Shown: positions 1 to 8,559 of the stretch, piece by piece
How positions within the stretch are numbered: position 1 is the stretch's first letter
Layout of the letters: the number at the start of each line of letters is the position of its first letter
Origin: Acidimicrobiia bacterium
GTDB lineage: Bacteria; Actinomycetota; Acidimicrobiia; Spongiisociales; UBA5794
Assembly (NCBI GenBank): GCA_041393965.1
Contig: JAWKJB010000002.1
Span: 124,001 to 188,000, forward strand
Reading direction: 5' to 3'
Length of the DNA: 64,000 bases
Notes under the pieces: generated by a model
Database searches by the model: none
The model's input: the letters and a program-made list of their open reading frames with translations, nothing else
Told to the model about the DNA's origin: nothing
Program-made: the position numbers and the translations under genes

Positions 1-2144
1 GGCACCTTCAGGCATCGGGGGCTGCACATAGTTCTCGTTGTAGAGGTCAGGTAGAAGAAGACATCCTCATTGTCGGCATACATCCGATGCAGTCCGTGTT
101 TGATGATGTTGGCCATCTCGTACGCGAACGCGGGGTCATATGCCTTGCACGGCGGAACGACACTCGCGAGGACATGGCTGTGTCCGTCCTGATGCTGGAG
201 GCCTTCGCCGAGGAGGGTGGTCCGCCCTGCGGTGGCCCCGAGCAGGAATCCCCGTGATCTCGCGTCGGCGGCGCCCCACAGCAGGTCGCCGACACGCTGG
301 AAGCCGAACATCGAGTAGAACGAGTAGAACGGCACCATCGGGACACCCCGGGTGGAGTAGGAGGTGGCCGCGGCGATCCAGCTCGCCGTCGAACCGGCTT
401 CGGTGATGCCCTGTTCGAGAATCTGTCCGTCTTTGCTCTCGTTGTACGACAGGATGAGGTTGTGATCGACGGGCTCGTACAGCTGGCCCTGGGGTGCGTA
501 GATCTTGATCTCTTTGAACAGCGCATCCATGCCGAAGGTGCGGCCCTCGTCCGGGATGATCGGGACCACCCGTTGACCGAAGTCGGGCTCTCGGGTGAGG
601 CTGCGCAACAGACGCGTGAATGCCCCGGTCGTTGAGACTTCGATCGTTCCCGAGCCGGCATCGAATTCGGCGAAGGGCGCTTCGGACGGCATGGCGAGCT
701 TTGATCGCAGCGGTACGCCGCGTTTGGGGATCGGGCCGCCCAACTCCGTGCGCCGCGCCATCAGATATTCGTGTTCTGGGGAATCGGGAGCGAACCGCAC
801 GAAGGGTGGGATTCCATCATCGATGTCTGCGTCGGGAACCATGTCGTGGAGGTCGAGGCGGTCCCGCAGTTCGAAGATCTGGTCCCGCGAGAGCTTCTTG
901 ATCGAGTGGGTCGCGTTCCTCCCCGCCACATCAGGCCCAAGTGTCCAGCCTTTGATCGTCTTGGCGAGGATCACGGTTGGTGCCCCTTCGAGCCTCGTCG
1001 CGGCGTGATAGGCGGCATAGATCTTTCGATAGTCGAGGCCGCCGCGACGCAGTGCCCAGATTTCATCGTCGGTCATGTCTGCGACGAGCTGTTGGAGTTC
1101 GGGTTCGGGACCGAAGAAATGGTCTCGCACATAGGCCCCGGATTCCGACTTGAACCGTTGGTACTCCCCGTCCACGGACCGGTTCATCTTTTCGACGAGG
1201 GCCCCGGTGTCGTCCTTGGCGAGGAGGCGGTCCCAGCCCGAGCCCCAGATGACCTTGATGACATTCCAGCCGGCGCCGCGGAACATCGCTTCGAGTTCCT
1301 GAATGATCTTCCCGTTGCCTCGCACCGGCCCGTCGAGACGCTGGAGGTTGCAGTTCACGACCCAGGTCAGGTTGTCGAGTTTCTCACGACCCGCAAGGCT
1401 GATCGAGCCGAGCGTCTCGGGTTCATCGGTCTCACCGTCGCCGAGGAACGCCCACACTCTCGACGATGCGGTGTCGTCGATCTTGCGGTTGTGGAGATAG
1501 CGCAGGAACTGGGCGTGGTAGATCGAGTTGATCGGCCCCAGCCCCATCGAGACGGTCGGGTACTCCCAGAAGTCCGGCATGAGTCGAGGGTGGGGATACG
1601 ACGATAGGCCCCCACCGATTTCCTGCCGGAAGTTGTCGAGATCGTCGTCAGAGAGCCGCCCTTCGAGGTAGGCGCGGGCGTAGAAGCCCGGCGCGGCATG
1701 GCCCTGGAGGTAGACATGGTCTCCCGGCTGACCATCGGCATGCCCTCTGAAGAAGTGGTTGAACCCGACCTCGTACAGCGTTGCCGACGACGCAAATGTC
1801 GACAGGTGGCCCCCGATACCGTCGGCCCTGAGGTTCGCACGCACAACCATGGCCGCAGCGTTCCAGCGCACCATCCTGCGGATCCTCCGCTCGATGTCGG
1901 CGTCACCGGGGAACGGCGCCTCCTCCTCGGGTGGGATGGTGTTGATGTACGGGGTCGAGACCGAGCCTGGGACGCCGATGTTGCGGACCAGTGCCTGTTC
2001 GGTGAGTCGGGCCATCAGATACCGGGCTCGGGTGGCTCCCTCGACCTGAATCACATCATCGAGCGCCGCAACCCACTCGTTGGTCTCATCAGGATCGATG
2101 TCGTGGAGCTGGTGCGTGAATCCGTCGATGTAGATGGGGCGCAT
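1..2144 (-). CDS. aceE: Pyruvate dehydrogenase E1 component, homodimeric type (3' end outside window)
   Basis: Thiamine-diphosphate-dependent E1 subunit that decarboxylates pyruvate and acetylates the lipoyl group of E2, feeding acetyl-CoA to the TCA cycle. Translating the minus strand from the ATG at 2144 gives about 714 residues of the usual 890-920, so the C-terminus lies beyond the window. The ThDP motif is GDGETDE at residues 235-241, closed by NCN about 30 residues later in place of the usual NN. The N-terminal region matches AceE rather than the alpha/beta heteromeric E1. No Shine-Dalgarno precedes the ATG, but TACGCT lies 7 nt upstream, suggesting a leaderless transcript separate from the flavin reductase gene 106 bp upstream. 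Confidence 0.95.
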   Translation of the reverse strand, partial: MRPIYIDGFTHQLHDIDPDETNEWVAALDDVIQVEGATRARYLMARLTEQALVRNIGVPGSVSTPYINTIPPEEEAPFPGDADIERRIRRMVRWNAAAMVVRANLRADGIGGHLSTFASSATLYEVGFNHFFRGHADGQPGDHVYLQGHAAPGFYARAYLEGRLSDDDLDNFRQEIGGGLSSYPHPRLMPDFWEYPTVSMGLGPINSIYHAQFLRYLHNRKIDDTASSRVWAFLGDGETDEPETLGSISLAGREKLDNLTWVVNCNLQRLDGPVRGNGKIIQELEAMFRGAGWNVIKVIWGSGWDRLLAKDDTGALVEKMNRSVDGEYQRFKSESGAYVRDHFFGPEPELQQLVADMTDDEIWALRRGGLDYRKIYAAYHAATRLEGAPTVILAKTIKGWTLGPDVAGRNATHSIKKLSRDQIFELRDRLDLHDMVPDADIDDGIPPFVRFAPDSPEHEYLMARRTELGGPIPKRGVPLRSKLAMPSEAPFAEFDAGSGTIEVSTTGAFTRLLRSLTREPDFGQRVVPIIPDEGRTFGMDALFKEIKIYAPQGQLYEPVDHNLILSYNESKDGQILEQGITEAGSTASWIAAATSYSTRGVPMVPFYSFYSMFGFQRVGDLLWGAADARSRGFLLGATAGRTTLLGEGLQHQDGHSHVLASVVPPCKAYDPAFAYEMANIIKHGLHRMYADNEDVFFYLTSTTRTMCSPRCLKV

Positions 2145-2151
2145 GGTCCGA

Positions 2152-2157
2152 AGCGTA
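2152..2157 (-). promoter_or_regulatory. Candidate -10 box of aceE (leaderless)
   Basis: TACGCT on the minus strand ends 7 nt before the aceE ATG, with no SD in between. The spacing would put the transcription start at or next to the A of ATG. No convincing -35 is visible. Confidence 0.45.
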
Positions 2158-2250
2158 GAGACGCCGGTTTGTTGTCCGGACGCGAGGCGCCCTTGGTGGC
2201 GCCGGTGGCATATCGCGCTTGGCCGCTGGAGCGTTCCCGATGATCTCTGC

Positions 2251-2751
2251 TCAATGACCTCTGCGGGTCCCCCCGTACTTCATGCGCGTATCGGCCATCG
2301 AAGCAGGTGTTGCATCGTCGTCGTTGATGCCCGCAGCGACCAGCTCACCGATGAAGAAGGTGTGGGTTCCGCATGGTACGGCTTGAGTGACTACACACTC
2401 GAGCCACGCGATCGCGTCATCAAAGATCGGAGCACCGGTCGTGCCCTCGGTGATCGCGTACCCGTTGAGCGTCATCCCTTCCTTGACCGCGGGTTTGGAG
2501 AACTTCACGAACGGACGGGTGTTCTCGGCATCCCACAGGTTGATGGTGAAGCTCCCCCCGTCCGAGATGAGCCGGTGCGTGACCGCCACCGTGTCGATGC
2601 TGACACCGACGAGGACAGGTTCCTGGGACACCTGGGTGATCCACGATGTGGTCATCCCGTTCCACTCGTTACCCGATCGGGACCCGACCAACGCAAGCGC
2701 GTTTGGGATCTTGAAGGTCACCGCGTTGATGAGTTCCGGTTCGAGATGCAT
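2251..2751 (-). CDS. Flavin reductase-like domain protein
   Basis: 166-residue protein of the flavin reductase-like / FMN-binding split-barrel family. Such enzymes reduce FMN or FAD with NAD(P)H, often supplying a partner monooxygenase. The N-terminal SRSGNEWNGMT stretch (about residues 24-34) and the following WITQVS and PVLVGVSID segments fit the family's flavin-binding core. The ATG at 2751 is chosen because GAGG precedes it; the open frame continues upstream without a better start. It follows the peptidoglycan-binding lipoprotein gene by 28 bp on the same strand, so the two are probably cotranscribed. No monooxygenase partner is adjacent, so the physiological substrate is unknown. Confidence 0.8.
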   Translation of the reverse strand: MHLEPELINAVTFKIPNALALVGSRSGNEWNGMTTSWITQVSQEPVLVGVSIDTVAVTHRLISDGGSFTINLWDAENTRPFVKFSKPAVKEGMTLNGYAITEGTTGAPIFDDAIAWLECVVTQAVPCGTHTFFIGELVAAGINDDDATPASMADTRMKYGGTRRGH

Positions 2752-2779
2752 CGCCTCGTGATGGGTTGCTTCGCGAATC

Positions 2780-3343
2780 CTATCCGGCTCGGTCGAGACA
2801 GATCCTCGTCGAGATGTCGATGGTGCCGGTCTTCTCGAGGTCGCACGAGCCTTGGAGTTTCTCGACCGCGGCCCGTGTCCCCTTGCCGTAGTCGCCGTCG
2901 ATCGGGCCCGTATAGAGGGAGAGCTCCGTGAGTTTCTCCTGGAGCGCCTCGACATAGTCGGCGTCGTCGATGAGCAACGGCACCATCGCGGCGTCGGTCT
3001 GTGGCCCGAATTCGCCGTCGGCGGTGATTCCCTGCGCCGTTTGGAATGCCTTGATCGCTGCCTGGGTCTCCTCGCCGGCGATCCCGTCGACCTGACCATC
3101 GAAGAACCCAAGCGCGATGAGGTCCCGCTGCACCCGGTAGGTCGTGTCCGTCGCCGTCAGCGGCGGTCCCGGGACGGTGGTGGTTGTCGTCGTCGCGGCA
3201 ATCGTCGTTGTGGTCGCAAGGTTGGTGGTTGTCGTGAACTGGATCGACGACGATGTCGTCGTTGCCTCAGGATCGTCACCACCGCAGGCGGCTGCTCCGA
3301 GCGCGACGGCGGCGAGCAGGATGGTCATCCGCACAGCCCTCAT
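2780..3343 (-). CDS. Peptidoglycan-binding lipoprotein with two PG-binding repeats
   Basis: 187 residues. The signal peptide ends in a lipobox (LGAAAC, Cys20), followed by a Thr-rich linker (about residues 28-57) typical of surface lipoproteins here. Two PG_binding_1-type repeats follow (about 65-115 and 125-180), recognisable from LIALGFF-DGQVDG and LTELSLYTGPIDGDYG. It is probably membrane-anchored and binds cell-wall glycan or peptide. No catalytic domain is present, so it may be a scaffold or a targeting module. The ATG at 3343 is the only start that gives a complete signal sequence. Confidence 0.82.
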   Translation of the reverse strand: MRAVRMTILLAAVALGAAACGGDDPEATTTSSSIQFTTTTNLATTTTIAATTTTTTVPGPPLTATDTTYRVQRDLIALGFFDGQVDGIAGEETQAAIKAFQTAQGITADGEFGPQTDAAMVPLLIDDADYVEALQEKLTELSLYTGPIDGDYGKGTRAAVEKLQGSCDLEKTGTIDISTRICLDRAG

Positions 3344-3467
3344 GTCGCTCCCTGCTCCGCCGCTCGGCGGCTACCCAGTCGTCCCGCTCTGGTCGACAGA
3401 GCGATACGGATCTCGCCTACACCATACCGGCACCGTTCCGTTGGTGCACCCGAAAGCGGACCGCGAA

Positions 3468-3497
3468 GCTGCCCGCTGCCGGGAGGCAACGGGCAGC
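3468..3497 (-). terminator. Hairpin downstream of the SIMPL gene
   Basis: An 8-bp perfect stem (3468-3475 with 3490-3497) continues across one mismatch into a 4-bp inner stem with a GGGA tetraloop. It begins 27 nt past the SIMPL stop on the minus strand. There is no U-tract, so termination may be imperfect or Rho-assisted. Confidence 0.5.
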
Positions 3498-3523
3498 AAT
3501 CGCAATCAACGGTGGCCTGTGAT

Positions 3524-4255
3524 TCAGCCCTCAATGGCGAACTGCACCGACAGCGACACGGCAACGAGCTGTTCACCGGGGCTGATCGGAGTTGCACCAT
3601 CGGCAGCTTCTGCGAAGGCGATGCTGTCGTAAGCGAAGGGCTGGGGTTGCGGTGCGAAGGTCTCGGAGATCATCGTCGGGGCGCCAAGGGTCACTCCCGC
3701 AAGGGACGCAAGCTGTTCCGCCTTGTCCTGTGCATCGTTCCACGCGGCCTGTCGAGCGGCTTCGATGAGGGCGTCGTTGTCCTCGATGGAGAACGAGACC
3801 CCCTGAACGGTGGTTTCGTTGCCCCCCGCCGCGGTGGCTGCATCGATCACGGCACCGGCTGTGTCGAGATCGCGGATCTTGACAATTACCTGGTTGTTGA
3901 CCTCATAGCCGATCAGCGTCTGGGTTTCGTTGCGCCAGTCGTACTGGGGGTAGACCGAGTAGTTGGCCGTCTGGATGTCTTCTTCGGCAACGCCGTTGGC
4001 CTTCAACGCGCTGATGAGCGCGTCCGCCTTGTCGGCGGCAACCGCGACCGCATCGGCGACCGAGTCGCGGCGTACGGAGACCCCGAAGGTCATGGTGAGC
4101 GTGTCGGGGGTACCGGTGACCTCTCCCTTGCCGCTCACGGAGATGCCCGTCGGGGAGCCGTCCGCAGGAGGTGCCTCGACAGTGACCGACGGCGTGCACG
4201 CCGACACGGCGACCGCGAGGGCGGCGACCGCGACAATGATGGGGACCCGCTTCAT
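3524..4255 (-). CDS. SIMPL-domain (DUF541) lipoprotein
   Basis: 243 residues with a lipoprotein signal (lipobox VSAC, Cys20) and a SIMPL/DUF541 domain over most of the mature chain, marked by GISVSGKGEVTGTPDTL near residue 36 onward. SIMPL proteins are secreted or periplasmic and poorly characterised; some are linked to oxidative-stress tolerance. The ATG at 4255 is chosen over upstream in-frame ATGs because AAAGGAG precedes it at good spacing and a clean signal peptide follows. Two 16-bp palindromes lie immediately upstream, so expression may be controlled by a dimeric regulator. Confidence 0.85.
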   Translation of the reverse strand: MKRVPIIVAVAALAVAVSACTPSVTVEAPPADGSPTGISVSGKGEVTGTPDTLTMTFGVSVRRDSVADAVAVAADKADALISALKANGVAEEDIQTANYSVYPQYDWRNETQTLIGYEVNNQVIVKIRDLDTAGAVIDAATAAGGNETTVQGVSFSIEDNDALIEAARQAAWNDAQDKAEQLASLAGVTLGAPTMISETFAPQPQPFAYDSIAFAEAADGATPISPGEQLVAVSLSVQFAIEG

Positions 4256-4259
4256 GTCA

Positions 4260-4299
4260 TGAACTCCTTTGTTCAACAATCCGTGAACTTCTCTGTTCA
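4260..4299 (-). promoter_or_regulatory. Two tandem TGAAC-N6-GTTCA palindromes
   Basis: Perfect half-sites TGAAC/GTTCA with 6-bp spacers lie at 4260-4275 and 4284-4299, 24 bp centre to centre. The gene-proximal copy embeds the AAAGGAG ribosome-binding site in its spacer, so a bound protein or an RNA hairpin could block initiation of the SIMPL gene. The regulator is unknown. Confidence 0.45.
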
Positions 4300-4374
4300 G
4301 CATTCTGACGCACACATGCCGACTTTTGGTTCCCGCTTCACGCACAAGGACATCACCCGCATGCGGACACCTTT

Positions 4375-5766
4375 TCAGATCTGCCCGAGGGAACGCAGCA
4401 CCGCCGCCTGCGCCCGGTAGGCAGGGTCGCTGAGGCGTTCAACGCGAAACGCGTCCGCGTAGTCGGGAAGCGGGCCGTTGGTGATGTGAAGGGCCGCGAG
4501 TTCCCCCGCACCGCACGACGCCATGATGCCGTACCCCGAAAGGGCGGTGCACACATACGATCCTGTCGGGCCGACCGGTCCGATGAGCGGGGCGTTGTCG
4601 ATGGTCTTCGTGTAGTAGCCACCGTCGACGGTGTGGTGGGGGAGCCCCTCTTCGTAGGCCCGCATGGCCGGGAGCATCGTGCCGAGACCACGCAGCACGA
4701 GCTCGGGATACAGGGGATCCTCATCGATGGGCCAGCGCGGTCGGTTGGTCACGGCCTCATGCCAAGCCCAGAGCCCGAGCGCCCAGCGTGACTGATCACC
4801 GCCCTCTGGCCGTCCGTGTACGAACGGTGGAAGGACTCCTGTCGTGTCGGCACGCCCTGAAGCGGTCAGCAACGAACGCTCCTCGTCGCTCCAGCCGATC
4901 TGCTGAGGATCATGCCAAATGACCATCGGCGCTTCCCGAGCGATCCCGCCTCGGTGGTCGTCGAAGGAGACCTTCTGATGTATCTCGGACGAAACGGGAA
5001 CTTCGACGCCGAGGTGTGCCCCGACCTCACCAGCGAGGGGTCCTGCGGCGTTGACGACGGTTGCGGTGGAGACCTCGACCTGCTCATCGACGGTGATACT
5101 GCGCACCCGTCCGGATTCGACGGTGGCGCCGGTGACGGCCCCACGGATGAACACGACTCCCGCGTCGATGATCTGCTCGATCATCCACGCGCCGAGCTGC
5201 TGGGCCGACAGCCAGCCTGCGCGCCGCACATGCACGCCTCCTGCGACATCGCTCGCAAGGAACGGGAAGGCGCGCCGGAGACCAGCGCCGTCGAGAAACA
5301 CATCGGCGCCACTCGGGTTGTGATCCCAACGGTCGAGATCGGCTGGCCGGTAGCCGTATGGTTGTCTGGCGTGATACCGGAGCGGCATCGAGGCGGTCGC
5401 CGCGATCCTTTCAGCATCGGCCACCATCGCGCCCAGTGTGGAGCGGTCTGCGGTCGCATAGAGGTAGCCGCGCCGTGACAGCGTGAAGCGGTCCGACGAC
5501 TCGTGTGTGTATCGCTCGAGGAGATCGATGGACCGCGACATCAGGCGGAACATGGGAAGGGTTGGCCACCAGTCCCGGTAGCACTCCGTTGACTTGTCCG
5601 AGGTGAGGCTGAGCGGCGGAAGGGGATCGGCAATGGCGATGTCGGTCACACCGAGACGAACGAGGTGGAACGCCGTCGAAACGCCAGCGATCCCGGCGCC
5701 GACGATGACGACCTGCGCCGCCTCCGTCACGTCCTTGCTGCGGTTTCGTGCCACGACAGGAAACAT
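4375..5766 (-). CDS. FAD-dependent oxidoreductase, DAO family
   Basis: 463 residues, the normal length for a single-domain DAO-family amine or amino-acid oxidase. The N-terminal Rossmann dinucleotide motif is VVIVGAGIAG (GAGIAG at residues 23-28). A C-terminal segment with IGPVGPTGSYVCTALSGYGIM matches the FAD-contacting end of sarcosine-oxidase-like and glycine-oxidase-like proteins. The probable reaction is oxidation of a secondary amine or amino acid, but the substrate cannot be read from sequence. The ATG at 5766 lacks a clear SD; a GTG twelve codons in has one placed too close. No neighbour suggests a pathway. Confidence 0.8.
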   Translation of the reverse strand: MFPVVARNRSKDVTEAAQVVIVGAGIAGVSTAFHLVRLGVTDIAIADPLPPLSLTSDKSTECYRDWWPTLPMFRLMSRSIDLLERYTHESSDRFTLSRRGYLYATADRSTLGAMVADAERIAATASMPLRYHARQPYGYRPADLDRWDHNPSGADVFLDGAGLRRAFPFLASDVAGGVHVRRAGWLSAQQLGAWMIEQIIDAGVVFIRGAVTGATVESGRVRSITVDEQVEVSTATVVNAAGPLAGEVGAHLGVEVPVSSEIHQKVSFDDHRGGIAREAPMVIWHDPQQIGWSDEERSLLTASGRADTTGVLPPFVHGRPEGGDQSRWALGLWAWHEAVTNRPRWPIDEDPLYPELVLRGLGTMLPAMRAYEEGLPHHTVDGGYYTKTIDNAPLIGPVGPTGSYVCTALSGYGIMASCGAGELAALHITNGPLPDYADAFRVERLSDPAYRAQAAVLRSLGQI

Positions 5767-5887
5767 CGTACGGTCGCCGGGGTTGTGAAGGAGGGAGCTG
5801 ATACCTTCATGGGATTCTCACATCCCGGGCGGTCTCTAGCGGGCGGGCACCCATAGCCTTGTCACGAATCCGGAAAGGTCAGGATCC

Positions 5888-6790
5888 ATGAAACGCATTG
5901 TTGCCATCGTCGGCGCGCTCGCCTTTGTCGCGGCGGCATGTTCGAGCTCGCCGTCCGTCGTGGCGACCGTCGGCGGGACCGAGATCACACGGCCTGATGT
6001 CGAGGGCCTCGTCCGTGACGACGGCAACGACATCGTGCCAGCCGACTTCCTGCGTTACCTCGGGGTCGCGATCCAGTGGGAGGCCGTTGAACAGGCAGCG
6101 GCATCTGACTTCGGCATCGATCCAACCGACACCGAGGTCGACGATCGGGTGTCCCAACTCGTGACCGAGTACTCCCCGGATGCCACGCTCGAGGAGTACC
6201 TCGAATCGGCGAACGCGTCCCAAGGAGGAATCGAGCTGTACGCGAGGCAGCTGCTGATCCAGGCCGCGCTCGAAGAGGCCCTCGCCGACCGGTACGAAGC
6301 CCCGACGGACGCCGATGTGGACAACGAGATCACCGAGTTCCCGCTCGACTGGACGGAGGTGTGTGCGTCGCACATCCTTGTCGCGACCCGACAGGAAGCC
6401 GAGGCTGCACTCAAGCGGTACAACGACGGTGAGGACTTCGCCGCCCTTGCAACCGAGCTGTCGTCGGACTCGTCGGCCGCCAATGGTGGCGACCTCGGCT
6501 GCCAGTCCGCAGCACGCTATGTGGGGGAGTTCGCCGAGAGCGCCATGAACGCCGAGATCGGGGTTCCGACGGAGCCGGTCGAGACGCAGTTCGGATTCCA
6601 TGTGCTCCTCGTGCGGGAGCGCAACACGGCCGAGAAGGATCTCGTGCGCGACTACCTCGAGGCAAGGGCCAAGGCTGCGGTGGTCAACGAGTGGTTTGAG
6701 GCAGCTGTGGCGGCGGCAACGGTGACCGTCGATGACAGCGTGGGGGTATGGGTGCTCGAACCGTCGCCCCAGGTGCTTCCCAACGCATAG
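5888..6790 (+). CDS. PpiC-type (parvulin) peptidyl-prolyl isomerase lipoprotein
   Basis: 300 residues. The lipoprotein signal ends at Cys18 (AAAC), followed by a SurA-N-like helical chaperone region (about 25-140) and a parvulin domain starting at SHIL (161-164) and ending near FGFHVLLV. It resembles PrsA/SurA foldases that act outside the membrane on secreted proteins. Two cysteines (159 and 205) flank the parvulin core and could form a disulfide, unusual for PrsA-type proteins. A strong SD (GGAAAGG...AGGA) precedes the ATG. It is monocistronic, convergent with the AhpD-like gene. Confidence 0.88.
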   Translation: MKRIVAIVGALAFVAAACSSSPSVVATVGGTEITRPDVEGLVRDDGNDIVPADFLRYLGVAIQWEAVEQAAASDFGIDPTDTEVDDRVSQLVTEYSPDATLEEYLESANASQGGIELYARQLLIQAALEEALADRYEAPTDADVDNEITEFPLDWTEVCASHILVATRQEAEAALKRYNDGEDFAALATELSSDSSAANGGDLGCQSAARYVGEFAESAMNAEIGVPTEPVETQFGFHVLLVRERNTAEKDLVRDYLEARAKAAVVNEWFEAAVAAATVTVDDSVGVWVLEPSPQVLPNA

Positions 6791-6817
6791 CCACCCGCCG
6801 GCGCCCCCAGAAGGGTG

Positions 6818-7378
6818 CTACCGGCCCATGCTGTGGAACTCGGGATTGGGTTCCATCTCGGCAAGGTGTGCCATGCGGTTCGAGAGAGCGAAGAGCGCCG
6901 CGATGGCGCCGATGTCCCAGATGTCCTCGTCACTGAATCCATGATCAGCGAGCATCGACCGATCGTCCTGGTCGATCGTCTCGGGTGCGCGCGCCATCTT
7001 CACGGCGAACGCGAGCATTGAACGCTGCCGTTCGGTGACGGGTGCGGTTCTCCAATTGGCGACGATTCGCTCCGAGAGCGTCGGGTCCTTGGCTCGGATG
7101 CGCAAAATGGCACCGTGGGCAACGATGCAGTACACGCAGTCGTTGGCCGCGGAAGTAGCAACGACGATCATCTCGCGCTCGGTCTTGGTGAGGCCGGAGT
7201 CGCGTTCCATGAGGGCGTCGTGGTAGTCCATGAATGCCCGCAACTCGTCGGGCCGGTGGCCCATTGCAAGAAACACATTGGGGACGAAGCCGGTGCGCTC
7301 AGCGATCGGTTCGATTCGCTCCCTCAGATCGTCGGGAAGCTCCTCGAGTGACGAGATCGGATATCGGCTGACAGTCAC
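6818..7378 (-). CDS. Peroxidase-related AhpD-like protein (carboxymuconolactone decarboxylase fold)
   Basis: About 186 residues from a GTG at 7378. Members use a CxxC...H site for thiol-based peroxide or disulfide chemistry; here it is CVYC followed by IVAH. The length and the start SRYPISSLEELP match the uncharacterised peroxidase-related subfamily. AAGGTGG precedes the GTG; an ATG at 7420 and a GTG at 7432 would add 14-18 residues and are less likely. The divergent M23 gene begins 117 bp away. No AhpC partner is adjacent. Confidence 0.78.
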   Translation of the reverse strand: MTVSRYPISSLEELPDDLRERIEPIAERTGFVPNVFLAMGHRPDELRAFMDYHDALMERDSGLTKTEREMIVVATSAANDCVYCIVAHGAILRIRAKDPTLSERIVANWRTAPVTERQRSMLAFAVKMARAPETIDQDDRSMLADHGFSDEDIWDIGAIAALFALSNRMAHLAEMEPNPEFHSMGR

Positions 7379-7494
7379 CGGCGACCACCTTCGGCGTGCA
7401 TCGGCAAGATAGCCCATCATCGGGAGGTCCACCCCTGACCGTCGTTGGCCGCGGCTTTGCTACAGCACCAGCCTGCGGCGTCGATACAGATGGC

Positions 7495-8520
7495 ATGCCA
7501 CTGCGTAGTGTCTTCCGGCTGCTCGTGCCCGTCACGGTTCTCGCCTCGCTCCTCACCGTTGCGCCTGCCCTCGCCACCGACACCGGTGAAGATGTCGCCT
7601 ACGACCTCGTGTTCCCCGTCGACGGCCCCCACCACTTCTCCGACACCTTCTGGGCTGGTCGGTCCCACGGATTCCACACGGGCCAGGACATCATCGCCGA
7701 TAAGATGACCCCGGTCGTTGCGGCCGCCAATGGTGTGGTGCGACTGGTGAACTGGACGGCCCACTCGCACATGAACCGCGATCGATGCTGCTCACTGGTG
7801 ATCAAGCACGATGACGGTTGGGAATCGTGGTACATCCATCTCGACAACGACACGACGGGCACCGACGACGGCGCCGGGTGGGGCATCAAGGCCGGAATCG
7901 CTCCCGGTGTGCGGGTCACGGCGGGACAACACATCGCGTGGGTCGGCGACAGCGGGAATGCCGAGAATTCGGTGCCCCAGCTCCACTTCGAGTTGCACAC
8001 ACCCGACGGGGTGGTGGTCAACCCGTATCGTGCCCTGGTCGCGGCAGGTGGGAACGATGTCGGGAGCGGCCCCCGCGATCCGCTCATCGGAGGAGCTCGC
8101 GTATTGCGTGTCGGAGCCGAAGGCGCCGATGTGCGCGCACTGCAACAGCAGTTGGAGACACTCGGCCATCCCGTCGGTGGTATCGACGGCATGTTCGGGC
8201 CGAAGACGGAGGCCGCGGTCAAGTCGTTCCAGCGCAGCGTGGGCCTCGAAGTGGACGGCGTTGTCGGACGGCAGACGAAGACTGCCCTTGCGGGGGTTGC
8301 GCACGACAACGCGGACTCCGATGTCCTGTCGATGGGTGCCCGCGGATCTGCGGTGCGAGCCGTTCAGCGGGAGCTCGCCGATCGAGGCTTCGATCCGGGT
8401 CCTGCCGACGGGATCTTCGGACCGCGTACCCTCAGCGCAGTGGTCGCCTTTCAGCGTTCGAAGAGCCTCTGGGTCGACGGCCTCGTGGGACCGCGTACGC
8501 TCAGCGCCCTCGGGCCCTGA
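7495..8520 (+). CDS. Secreted M23 endopeptidase with two C-terminal peptidoglycan-binding repeats
   Basis: 341 residues from the ATG at 7495, which opens a Sec signal peptide ending near ALA. The LytM/M23 zinc-peptidase domain has HTGQD and LHFELH, supplying the HxxxD and HxH zinc ligands, so it should be active. It probably cleaves peptide cross-bridges in the wall. A TGTD-rich insert sits between the two motifs. Two PG_binding_1 repeats follow (each containing DGMFGPKT or DGIFGPRT). An upstream in-frame start (7396) would bury the signal peptide and is rejected. The second M23 protein at 45856-47232 shares the catalytic layout but not the C-terminus. Confidence 0.88.
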   Translation: MPLRSVFRLLVPVTVLASLLTVAPALATDTGEDVAYDLVFPVDGPHHFSDTFWAGRSHGFHTGQDIIADKMTPVVAAANGVVRLVNWTAHSHMNRDRCCSLVIKHDDGWESWYIHLDNDTTGTDDGAGWGIKAGIAPGVRVTAGQHIAWVGDSGNAENSVPQLHFELHTPDGVVVNPYRALVAAGGNDVGSGPRDPLIGGARVLRVGAEGADVRALQQQLETLGHPVGGIDGMFGPKTEAAVKSFQRSVGLEVDGVVGRQTKTALAGVAHDNADSDVLSMGARGSAVRAVQRELADRGFDPGPADGIFGPRTLSAVVAFQRSKSLWVDGLVGPRTLSALGP

Positions 8521-8559
8521 TCCCTGAAGCCCTTCGTTCTCACGCCATTCGCATCCCGA

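Noticed and set aside
2852..4420. 522-codon plus-strand open frame
   Set aside because: It lies opposite two lipoprotein genes with signal peptides, lipoboxes and SDs; composition is shadow-like.
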